Shown here: positions 1 to 5,279 of the stretch, one piece after another
Numbering within the stretch: position 1 is the first letter of the stretch
Layout of the letters: the number at the start of each line of letters is the position of its first letter
Source: Gammaproteobacteria bacterium
Lineage (GTDB): Bacteria; Pseudomonadota; Gammaproteobacteria; DAOWEP01
Assembly: GCA_030638455.1 (NCBI GenBank)
Contig: DAOWEP010000158.1
Span: 1-5,279, forward strand
Reading direction: 5' to 3'
Length of the DNA stretch: 5,279 bases
Notes under the pieces: generated by a model
Database searches by the model: none
What the model was told of the DNA's origin: nothing
The model's input: the letters and a program-made list of their open reading frames with translations, nothing else
Program-made: the position numbers and the translations under genes

Positions 1-903
1 CGTGGTAATGCAGATCTTTCACAACGTACTGAAGAACAGGCCTCTAGCCTTGAAGAAACAGCCTCGAGCATGGAAGAGATGACCTCGACCGTGAAACAGA
101 ATGCCGATAATGCATCTCAGGCCAATCAACTGGCCGCTGGTGCACGCACCCAGGCAGAGAAGGGTGGTGAGGTCGTAGGTAGCGCAGTAACTGCCATGGC
201 CGAGATCAACGCCAGTAGCAAGAAGATTGCCGACATCATCAGTGTGATCGATGAGATCGCCTTCCAGACCAATTTGCTGGCCTTGAACGCAGCTGTAGAA
301 GCGGCGCGTGCTGGAGAACAGGGTCGTGGCTTTGCGGTTGTGGCCGGCGAAGTACGTAATCTGGCCGGACGCAGTGCCGAGGCCGCCAAAGAGATCAAAG
401 AACTGATTCAGGACAGTGTTGAAAAAGTTCAGCAAGGTACGGATCTGGTGGATGAATCTGGGAAGACCCTGGAAGAGATCGTTACCAGTGTGAAGAAGGT
501 AACCGATAGCGTATCCGAGATTTCGGCGTCGAGCCATGAACAGGCCACTGGTAGCGAGGAGGTCAACAAGGCCATCGTACAGATGGACGAGATGACCCAG
601 CAGAATGCGGCACTGGTAGAAGAAGCTGCAGCGGCAAGTGAAAGCATGTCAGAGCAGTCTAGTAACCTGCAACAGCAAATTTCCTTCTTTAATGTTGGCG
701 ATACCGGTTCCAGGACTACATCACGTCCTGCTACATCACCTACCCATGCGTCGACGACACAAGGGTCAGCAACAGATGATTGCAGGAGAGGGGTGGATCG
801 TCCATTTACACAATCCTCTGAATCACAGGCAGCACTAGAAATGCCTGCAAAAACCACATCTACTGCGAAGACCGGAACTGATGATGAGTGGTCGGAGTTT
901 TAA
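1..903 (+). CDS. Methyl-accepting chemotaxis protein MCP-A, C-terminal part (5' end outside window)
   Basis: This is the cytoplasmic signalling domain of a chemoreceptor. It would bind CheW and CheA at its hairpin tip and be methylated by CheR and demethylated by CheB. The frame is open from base 1 (300 codons, then TAA), so the ligand domain, membrane segments and HAMP lie upstream of the window. Visible parts: a methylation helix with the TEEQ-LEET-MEE pattern (bases about 28-80; Glu at 34-36 aligns with Tsr Q297), the tip IDEIAFQTN followed by NAAVEAARAGEQGRGFAVVAGEV (bases about 247-350), a second methylation helix near VEEAAAA, then a Ser/Thr-rich tail of about 65 residues ending DEWSEF. 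The last five residues fit the CheR/CheB-tethering pentapeptide. The position matching Tsr E502 appears to be Ser. It aligns to MCP-B without gaps at an offset of 2600 bases. A strong terminator follows 37 bases after the stop. Family is certain; the ligand is unknown. Confidence 0.97.
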   Translation, partial: RGNADLSQRTEEQASSLEETASSMEEMTSTVKQNADNASQANQLAAGARTQAEKGGEVVGSAVTAMAEINASSKKIADIISVIDEIAFQTNLLALNAAVEAARAGEQGRGFAVVAGEVRNLAGRSAEAAKEIKELIQDSVEKVQQGTDLVDESGKTLEEIVTSVKKVTDSVSEISASSHEQATGSEEVNKAIVQMDEMTQQNAALVEEAAAASESMSEQSSNLQQQISFFNVGDTGSRTTSRPATSPTHASTTQGSATDDCRRGVDRPFTQSSESQAALEMPAKTTSTAKTGTDDEWSEF

Positions 904-940
904 CTATTAACTACCATCCTCTGAAGTAAGAAGTACCCTG

Positions 941-972
941 AAAAGGCCCAATCTAATGATTGGGCCTTTTTT
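941..972 (+). terminator. Rho-independent terminator after MCP-A
   Basis: A perfect 13-bp stem (AAAAGGCCCAATC at 941-953 pairing with 958-970) closes a TAAT loop at 954-957. The right arm runs into six T residues at 967-972. It starts 37 bases after the MCP-A stop codon, so transcription of MCP-A should end here and MCP-B should need its own promoter. The stem also has four As on its left side, so weak termination on the minus strand is possible, but no minus-strand gene is seen. Confidence 0.95.
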
Positions 973-1192
973 ATTGAGCTGGAAAGTTGTTGAAAGAGGA
1001 TGCATTTAGCCATTAGTTATGAAAGATGCGTATTTGCAGGTTGTTGTTATACCAATAAAGGAAATTAGCAAGGCCTGAAGCGGTATTAAGCCATAGCATG
1101 TATGATGAGGAATATAATAAGCCATTAATTTATATAAATTATTTATGTTTAGCACCAAGATATACTTAGAGGAAAATAGGGTTTTTTCCTAA

Positions 1193-1219
1193 TAAAGTAT
1201 TCCCCTTTAGGGTCGTTAA
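1193..1219 (+). promoter_or_regulatory. Sigma-28 (FliA)-like promoter for MCP-B
   Basis: TAAAGTAT (1193-1200), an 11-base gap, then GTCGTTAA (1212-1219). Against the enterobacterial FliA consensus TAAAGTTT-N11-GCCGATAA this is 7 of 8 and 6 of 8, with exact spacing. The same -35 octamer and spacing, with nearly the same -10, recur upstream of cheW, which makes chance less likely. FliA is known to drive late flagellar and chemotaxis genes, so this fits the gene it precedes. The leader to the MCP-B start would be about 155-165 bases. Confidence 0.6.
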
Positions 1220-1260
1220 TAATCTTAGTGGAGATGCGATTTGGATGGTTTTTTTTGCGG

Positions 1261-1292
1261 ATAACCAGTAAATAAAAATGGTTATATTTTTT
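1261..1292 (+). terminator. Weak T-tailed hairpin in the presumed MCP-B leader
   Basis: ATAACCA (1261-1267) pairs with TGGTTAT (1279-1285) around an 11-base A-rich loop, followed by A and six Ts (1287-1292). It looks like a small intrinsic terminator but has only two G-C pairs in a 7-bp stem. It lies between the candidate promoter and the MCP-B start, so it could be a leader attenuator, a spacer pause site, or chance in AT-rich DNA. Confidence 0.25.
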
Positions 1293-1385
1293 GCTCCAGG
1301 CAAAACGAAATCCGGGTGATCTTACGATAAATGCGTTATTTACAAACTTAGCAACAATTTTCAGGTAACCAAGGGGAAGATCCTA

Positions 1386-3503
1386 ATGAATATATTAAAA
1401 AACCTGCCCATCAGAATGAAGATCCTGATGATGCTGGCTTTGCCACTGACCGGGTTGATCTATTTTTCCGTGGTCAGTGTACTTGAGAAGTCAGCGGTGG
1501 TGGATGAGATGGAAGCTATTTCTCCATTGGCACAACTTGCAGTCAAGGCCAGTAGCCTTGTACATGAAACACAAAAAGAACGTGGTGCTACAGCAGGTTT
1601 TCTGGGCAGCAAGGGCAAGAAATTTGTGACTGAGCTGCCGGCCCAGCGTACCAACACGGACCAGAAAATTTCTGAGCTCAAAACCTTCTTGCAAGGTTTT
1701 GAGAGTGCATCTTACGGTAGCAGCTTTGAGTCTGATCTGAATGCAGCCCTTTCAAAGCTGGGCCGTATGAGTGGCATCCGCAGTTCGGTTAGTAGCCTGA
1801 ATATAACCACCGGCGAAGCCATTGGATATTACACGGGTGTAAATTCTGCATTTCTAGGGCTAGTAGGAAATATGACTGCGCTTTCCAATAATGGAGAGAT
1901 TACAAGGAATATCGCTGCCTATGTGAATTTTCTACAAGGCAAAGAGCGCGCAGGTGTTGAACGAGCGGTAATGGCCAATACCTTTGCCAGGGATGTTTTT
2001 GGACCCAGGATGTTTGATAAGTTCAGCAAACTGGTCGCAGAGCAGGACACCTACGCCAACGTATTCATCTCACTGGCAACAACGGAAGCACAGCAATTCT
2101 ATGCACAAACCATGCGTAGTCCACTCGTGGATGACGTAGCCCGCATGCGTAAGATAGCCTTTGAAAAATCTGGTGAAGGTAACTTCGGCATCGATTCCGT
2201 GTCATGGTTCAAGACTCAGACGGGCAAGATCAACCTGTTGAAGAAGGTGGAAGACTGGTTATCAGAAGCGCTAATAGGACAGGTTGATACACTACAAGGT
2301 TCCGCGCAGGCAGCCCAATTTTTCTATATGATTCTTGCTATTGTATCGGTACTGTTGGCAGTAGTTATCAGTATGTTTGTAGCACGAAACATTACTAATG
2401 CACTTCATCAGGCGCTGATGGCACTTAAAGATATTGCCGAGGGTGAGGGTGACCTTACCCGACGTCTGGATGATTCCGGTAAAGATGAAGTCGGCCAACT
2501 GGCAGGCGCCTTCAATGTCTTTGTCAGCAAGATCGAATCCATTGTGAGTGAAATCCGACAGATGTCTGAGTCGATCAAGACCGGTGCCGGTGAGATTGCT
2601 ACGGGTAACCTTGACCTGTCTCAGCGTACCGAGGAACAGGCTTCCAGTCTCGAAGAAACGGCATCGAGCATGGAAGAAATGACCTCTACCGTGAAACAGA
2701 ATGCCGATAATGCATCCCAGGCCAATCAACTGGCCGCTGGTACACGTACACAGGCAGAGCAGGGTGGTGAAGTAGTGGGTAATGCCGTTACCGCCATGGC
2801 CGAGATCAACACCAGTAGCAAGAAGATTGCCGACATCATTGGTGTGATCGATGAGATCGCCTTCCAGACTAACCTGCTGGCCCTGAATGCGGCTGTAGAA
2901 GCGGCTCGTGCCGGTGAACAGGGTCGTGGTTTTGCGGTGGTGGCCGGGGAAGTACGCAGCCTGGCCGGACGTAGTGCCGAGGCGGCGAAAGAAATCAAGG
3001 GTCTGATTCAGGACAGTGTTGAAAAAGTTCAGCAGGGTACTGATCTCGTGGATGAGTCTGGCAAGACTCTGGAGGAGATCGTCAATAGCGTGAAGAAGGT
3101 GACCGACATCGTATCCGAGATCGCAGCATCGAGTCAGGAGCAGGCCGCCGGTATCGACCAGGTCAATAAGGCCGTCGTACAGATGGACGAGATGACACAG
3201 CAGAATGCAGCACTGGTTGAAGAAGCTGCGGCTGCGAGCCGGTCAATGGAAGATGAATCTGCAGGTCTGTTAAGTCTTGTAAGTCAGTTCAAGACGAGCA
3301 ATAGCGCATCCATGAACCAGACACAGCAAGCTATGCAACAACCTATGCAGAAAACCAGTCAGCCAGCCGCACAACAAACGGTTACCCAACTATCAGCAGA
3401 TGAGAGTAACCAGTCGCAGCCTCAGGGTGAATCCGTAAGCTCGGCACGAACGGCACCGGCCTCCAGAACCGGTACCGATGGCGATGACTGGTCTGAGTTT
3501 TGA
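1386..3503 (+). CDS. Methyl-accepting chemotaxis protein MCP-B with NIT-type (nitrate/nitrite sensing) ligand domain
   Basis: A complete transmembrane chemoreceptor of 705 residues, longer than E. coli Tsr (551) because of a larger periplasmic domain. Order: short cytoplasmic N-terminus; TM1 about 13-33; periplasmic helical domain about 34-308 with the NIT-family signature HETQKERG at 60-67; TM2 about 312-333; HAMP about 334-386; MCP hairpin about 400-640; Gln/Ser-rich tail; C-terminal DWSEF. Probable methylation sites are Glu417, 424 and 431 (Tsr Q297, E304, Q311 positions) plus the VEEAAAA and MED segments. The tip, E490-IAFQT-N496, binds CheW and CheA in the family. The start has the ribosome site AAGGGGA at 1371-1377, 8 bases upstream. 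NIT domains were named for proposed nitrate and nitrite sensing, so that is the best ligand guess, but many NIT proteins have no proven ligand. A sigma-28-like promoter lies upstream. The signalling part nearly matches MCP-A. Confidence 0.97.
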   Translation: MNILKNLPIRMKILMMLALPLTGLIYFSVVSVLEKSAVVDEMEAISPLAQLAVKASSLVHETQKERGATAGFLGSKGKKFVTELPAQRTNTDQKISELKTFLQGFESASYGSSFESDLNAALSKLGRMSGIRSSVSSLNITTGEAIGYYTGVNSAFLGLVGNMTALSNNGEITRNIAAYVNFLQGKERAGVERAVMANTFARDVFGPRMFDKFSKLVAEQDTYANVFISLATTEAQQFYAQTMRSPLVDDVARMRKIAFEKSGEGNFGIDSVSWFKTQTGKINLLKKVEDWLSEALIGQVDTLQGSAQAAQFFYMILAIVSVLLAVVISMFVARNITNALHQALMALKDIAEGEGDLTRRLDDSGKDEVGQLAGAFNVFVSKIESIVSEIRQMSESIKTGAGEIATGNLDLSQRTEEQASSLEETASSMEEMTSTVKQNADNASQANQLAAGTRTQAEQGGEVVGNAVTAMAEINTSSKKIADIIGVIDEIAFQTNLLALNAAVEAARAGEQGRGFAVVAGEVRSLAGRSAEAAKEIKGLIQDSVEKVQQGTDLVDESGKTLEEIVNSVKKVTDIVSEIAASSQEQAAGIDQVNKAVVQMDEMTQQNAALVEEAAAASRSMEDESAGLLSLVSQFKTSNSASMNQTQQAMQQPMQKTSQPAAQQTVTQLSADESNQSQPQGESVSSARTAPASRTGTDGDDWSEF
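2601..3290 (+). repeat. Long direct repeat of the MCP signalling module (copy of 1-690)
   Basis: Bases 1-690 (MCP-A) and 2601-3290 (MCP-B) align in frame at a constant offset of 2600 with no gaps seen. In two 60-base rows compared by eye (241-300 with 2841-2900, 301-360 with 2901-2960) there are 7 and 9 mismatches, mostly in third positions. At protein level I count about 16 differences over the roughly 190 residues from the Met at base 70. Similarity fades in the C-terminal tails and resumes only at the final TGTD and WSEF residues. Confidence 0.9.
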
Positions 3504-3633
3504 GGATATTGAACTGATTATCTAGTGAATGTAAGTGATGGCTTGAAAACAGCAAGGCCTTATCAATTATATGTTGTATTAGATAATTAAATTAAAAAAA
3601 GTAATAAATATCATAATGTTAAAGACTGCGCAA

Positions 3634-3678
3634 ATTCATAAAGTATTAGCTGTAGATGTCGCTAATATCTTTATGAAT
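3634..3678. repeat. Strong inverted repeat overlapping the cheW promoter
   Basis: The left arm ATTCATAAAGTATTAGC (3634-3650) is complementary to the right arm GCTAATATCTTTATGAAT (3661-3678) over 17 pairs with one bulged base, around the 10-base centre TGTAGATGTC. No T-run follows on the plus strand, so it does not look like a terminator. The sigma-28-like -35 box lies in the left arm, and its -10 box spans the centre and the start of the right arm. It may be an operator for a dimeric regulator, a cruciform-forming site or the remnant of a small repeat element. Which one is not decidable here. Confidence 0.85.
3639..3665 (+). promoter_or_regulatory. Sigma-28 (FliA)-like promoter for cheW
   Basis: TAAAGTAT (3639-3646), 11 bases, then GTCGCTAA (3658-3665): 7 of 8 and 6 of 8 to the FliA consensus at exact spacing. 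It differs from the MCP-B promoter at only one base in the two boxes, and both continue with TA just after the -10. The leader to cheW would be about 110 bases. Because it sits inside an inverted repeat, part of the match could come from the dyad, so confidence is slightly lower than the pairing alone would give. Confidence 0.55.
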
Positions 3679-3782
3679 CTATAGTACAGATGGCTGATCC
3701 AGTGCTTGCTGCATATGTATATGTAATAAAAAGCAAAAAAAGGTCAGTAAGCTTAAACAAGTTTTGTAGAAGAGGGTGAATC

Positions 3783-4343
3783 ATGGCAGACGCAAGTACA
3801 CAAATCGCACAACAAAATAACTATGCATTGGGTTCTCGAGATGCATCGAATGATGCGGATAGCTCACAGTTTCTTACCTTTTCCCTGGCGGGTGAAGCCT
3901 ATGGCGTGGATATTTTGCGTGTACAGGAGATCAAGGGCTGGGTGCCTGTGACCTGTATACCCAATACACCCGGGTATCTAAAAGGTGTGTTGAATCTACG
4001 TGGAACGATTGTTCCAATTATCGACATGCGTTTGCGCTTTAATCTTGAAACCATGGAATACACCGCAGAGACCGTCATTATCGTGTTATCAGTACATACT
4101 GATTCGGGAGAGCGTGTAGTCGGTATCGTAGTGGATTCTGTATCGGATGTGTTGTCTGTCAAGACAGAAGAAATGAAGCCAAGCCCTGATTTTGGAGGCA
4201 GTGTGAACACCGAATTTATAGATGCTCTGGCAACCGTAGAAGAGCAGATGGTGATGTTGCTGAATATCGACAAGATGTTAACCACTGATGAGATTGCTGC
4301 ACTGGAAACCATTAATGAGGATTCTGCAGCTACAGAGGCCTAA
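3783..4343 (+). CDS. cheW: Chemotaxis coupling protein CheW
   Basis: CheW is a cytoplasmic SH3-like adaptor that links MCP tips to the P5 domain of CheA in the receptor array. This 186-residue protein closely follows E. coli CheW (167 residues): FLTFSLAGEAYGVDILRVQEI at about 30-50 except for small changes, then IPNTPGYLKGVLNLRG at 59-74 and IVPIIDMRLRF at 76-86, with a second subdomain ending near MLLNIDKML (about 158-166). Glu49 and Arg73 match E. coli Glu38 and Arg62, which are implicated in receptor binding. The N-terminus has about 28 extra residues rich in Gln, Asn, Asp and Ser, likely disordered, and the C-terminus is an acidic tail. The start is supported by GAGGG at 3772-3776, 6 bases upstream. 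A single CheW domain rules out CheA, and no receiver domain is fused, so it is not CheV. It lies between receptor genes and has its own sigma-28-like promoter. Confidence 0.97.
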   Translation: MADASTQIAQQNNYALGSRDASNDADSSQFLTFSLAGEAYGVDILRVQEIKGWVPVTCIPNTPGYLKGVLNLRGTIVPIIDMRLRFNLETMEYTAETVIIVLSVHTDSGERVVGIVVDSVSDVLSVKTEEMKPSPDFGGSVNTEFIDALATVEEQMVMLLNIDKMLTTDEIAALETINEDSAATEA

Positions 4344-4426
4344 GCGGGCATCACGAATTAACAAATTTAAGTGAATAGTAAAAATGATAAATGCATTAGG
4401 ATTGAAGACAATAGCAGCCTTCATTC

Positions 4427-4446
4427 AAAAGTAACAAAAAGTAACA
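4427..4446 (+). repeat. Tandem duplicated decamer AAAAGTAACA
   Basis: Two perfect adjacent copies, 4427-4436 and 4437-4446. Such a direct repeat can be a regulator half-site pair at one helical turn, but it is short and AT-rich and may be replication slippage. Confidence 0.6.
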
Positions 4447-4566
4447 AGCGGCAGTAGCAGTTGTTTTCAATGTAATAGATTTATCAACGTACCTTTAGCG
4501 AAATGAGACGTGCAACTAGAAGCGCAGCTAGAGGTAGATCACTTAAAATATGTATATAGGAACAAT

Positions 4567-4572
4567 AAGGGG
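4567..4572 (+). promoter_or_regulatory. Ribosome binding site fixing the MCP-C start
   Basis: AAGGGG lies 7 bases before the ATG at 4580. The same AAGGGG core precedes MCP-B, and this site selects 4580 over later in-frame Met codons, which fall within the first membrane segment. Confidence 0.8.
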
Positions 4573-4579
4573 CATCAAT

Positions 4580-5279
4580 ATGAGCTGGTTAACAAACGCA
4601 GGAGTAGGAAAGAAGATCGCAGCAGGTTTTGCTGTTTTGGCAATGATAATGATTGCGACTGTGATCATAGCATTGGGTCGTATCAACGAGAGCCAGGTAA
4701 TTAATACGCGGGTATTTGAGTTACGTACACCGACCGTATTGGCCTCCACTAACATGCTGAACGGTATCAACCATTCACTGGCTGCCTTGCGCGGTTATAT
4801 GATTCTGGGCGCCGACAAGTTTAAGGCAGGGCGCCAAAAATCATGGGAAACCATCGATAGTAACTATGCCAAGATGCAGGAATTCTCCAAGAGCTGGACC
4901 AATCCGGACAATGTTCAACGGCTGAATGAAATGGGCGCTGTACTTGGTGACTTCAAGCAGGCCCAGCAGGAAATCGACGACATCAGCGGTACTATCGATA
5001 ATACCCCCGCGACAAGGATTCTGGTGACGGAAGCCGCACCCCTTGCAACCATCATGGTCAAGGAAATCACTAATTTGATTAACCTTGAAGCAAAGCAAGC
5101 AGCCACCAAGGAACGCAAGGCACTATTGGGTATGATGGCCGACACGCGTGGCACCACAGGGCTGGCGTTGGCAAATATCCGCGCCTTCCTGTTGACGGGG
5201 GATCAAAAGTTCCATAATCAATTTGAGGGATTCTGGACCAAGAATGAAAAGCGTTTTGGTGACCTGAGCAAGAATACAA
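4580..5279 (+). CDS. Methyl-accepting chemotaxis protein MCP-C, N-terminal part (3' end outside window)
   Basis: An open frame of 233 codons runs off the window edge without a stop. It begins MSWLTNAGVGKKI, then TM1 at about 13-33, then an all-helical periplasmic region. This is the standard N-terminus of a transmembrane chemoreceptor, though the HAMP and signalling domains would be downstream and are not seen. The sensor contains two related units. RGYMILGADKF (71-81) with Trp89 and RAFLLTGDQKF (201-211) with Trp219 have the same internal spacing and lie exactly 130 residues apart. The pattern resembles CHASE3, four-helix-bundle and helical-bimodular (HBM) sensor families, and two stacked modules best fit HBM, the fold of Pseudomonas McpS, which binds TCA-cycle acids. 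The ligand here is inference. A sensor histidine kinase or diguanylate cyclase with such a sensor remains possible, but the cheW neighbour favours an MCP. It is probably read through from cheW. Confidence 0.85.
   Translation, partial: MSWLTNAGVGKKIAAGFAVLAMIMIATVIIALGRINESQVINTRVFELRTPTVLASTNMLNGINHSLAALRGYMILGADKFKAGRQKSWETIDSNYAKMQEFSKSWTNPDNVQRLNEMGAVLGDFKQAQQEIDDISGTIDNTPATRILVTEAAPLATIMVKEITNLINLEAKQAATKERKALLGMMADTRGTTGLALANIRAFLLTGDQKFHNQFEGFWTKNEKRFGDLSKNT

Larger units (their letters stand above)
973..1385. other. AT-rich gene-free spacer upstream of MCP-B
   Basis: After the terminator there are about 410 bases without a supportable gene. The region holds a sigma-28-like promoter (1193-1219), a small 7-bp hairpin just before it (AGGAAAA at 1170-1176 with TTTTCCT at 1184-1190), a T-tailed hairpin (1261-1292), a further short stem (TTTTGC at 1289-1294 with GCAAAA at 1300-1305), and the MCP-B ribosome binding site at 1371-1377. 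A perfect TATAAT lies at 1113-1118 but has no recognisable -35 box at 16-18 bases. I recognise no riboswitch, tRNA or mobile element here. Confidence 0.7.
4344..4579. other. AT-rich spacer between cheW and MCP-C
   Basis: This 236-base gap shows no stem with a T-run after cheW, so read-through into MCP-C is plausible. The best sigma-28-like match, starting TAAA at 4388 with GACAATAG at 4407-4414, reaches only 9 of 16 and I do not call it. The gap holds a tandem decamer (4427-4446) and ends with the MCP-C ribosome site. No gene is supportable in it. Confidence 0.6.

Noticed and set aside
103..110. Perfect sigma-28 -10 octamer GCCGATAA inside MCP-A, and again at 2703-2710 in MCP-B
   Set aside because: It encodes conserved residues (NADNA region) of the signalling helix, and the bases 11 upstream (CTCGACCG at 84-91 in MCP-A) do not resemble a -35 box.
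19..857. Long antisense reading frames opposite MCP-A, with equivalents opposite MCP-B (2292-2998)
   Set aside because: They mirror the codon structure of the conserved receptor hairpin, recur in both copies for that reason, and resemble no protein family.
1113..1118. Perfect sigma-70 -10 hexamer TATAAT
   Set aside because: No -35 box is recognisable at 16-18 bases and no extended -10 TG is present. Such hexamers are common in AT-rich DNA.
1098..1169. Small 23-codon reading frame in the spacer before MCP-B
   Set aside because: It has no ribosome binding site, no recognisable protein, and lies in AT-rich DNA where such short frames occur by chance.
1241..1258. Possible sigma-54 promoter (GG ... 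TTGC) before MCP-B
   Set aside because: The gap between GG and GC is 12 bases rather than the fixed 10, and the rest of the consensus is missing.
1304..1330. Second possible sigma-28 promoter ending TACGATAA near the MCP-B start
   Set aside because: The -10 part matches 6 of 8, but there is no TAAA at the required spacing.
3517..3587. Inverted pair ATTATCTA (3517-3524) and TAGATAAT (3580-3587) after MCP-B as a terminator
   Set aside because: The arms are 8 bp, AT-rich and separated by 55 bases, with no T-run, so this is not a credible intrinsic terminator.

Overview
The window is a stretch of a bacterial chemotaxis locus, all on the plus strand, with four genes: the 3' end of a methyl-accepting chemotaxis protein (MCP-A, 1-903), a complete MCP with a nitrate/nitrite-sensing-type ligand domain (MCP-B, 1386-3503), a cheW coupling protein (3783-4343), and the 5' part of a third MCP (MCP-C, 4580 to the window edge). 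The receptors belong to the same 36-heptad signalling class as E. coli Tsr/Tar: their hairpins align to Tsr without gaps by eye. With the E. coli-like CheW and the sigma-28-like promoters, this suggests a motile gammaproteobacterium, with a betaproteobacterium as the alternative. Coding DNA is of moderate GC and the spacers are visibly AT-rich. I cannot name a genus.

Layout: MCP-A ends at a textbook Rho-independent terminator (941-972). A 482-base gene-free spacer follows, holding a sigma-28-like promoter (1193-1219) and a weak T-tailed hairpin in the presumed leader of MCP-B. The 279-base spacer before cheW holds a second sigma-28-like promoter (3639-3665) with the same -35 octamer, the same 11-base gap and nearly the same -10. 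This promoter lies inside a strong 17-bp inverted repeat. The 236-base spacer between cheW and MCP-C shows no terminator and no convincing promoter, so MCP-C may be read from the cheW promoter.

How the genes work together: the MCPs are transmembrane receptors whose cytoplasmic tips bind CheW and the kinase CheA. CheW joins receptor and kinase in the signalling array. MCP-A and MCP-B share an almost identical signalling hairpin (about 16 residue differences over roughly 190) and both end in a WSEF pentapeptide expected to tether CheR/CheB. They therefore should adapt through the same enzymes, while MCP-B and MCP-C have unrelated ligand domains. No cheA, cheY, cheR or cheB lies in the window.

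I found no undescribed system. The most useful points are the paired promoters, the dyad over the cheW promoter, the duplicated sensor of MCP-C (open at the window edge and easily missed), and the recent duplication or conversion linking MCP-A and MCP-B.
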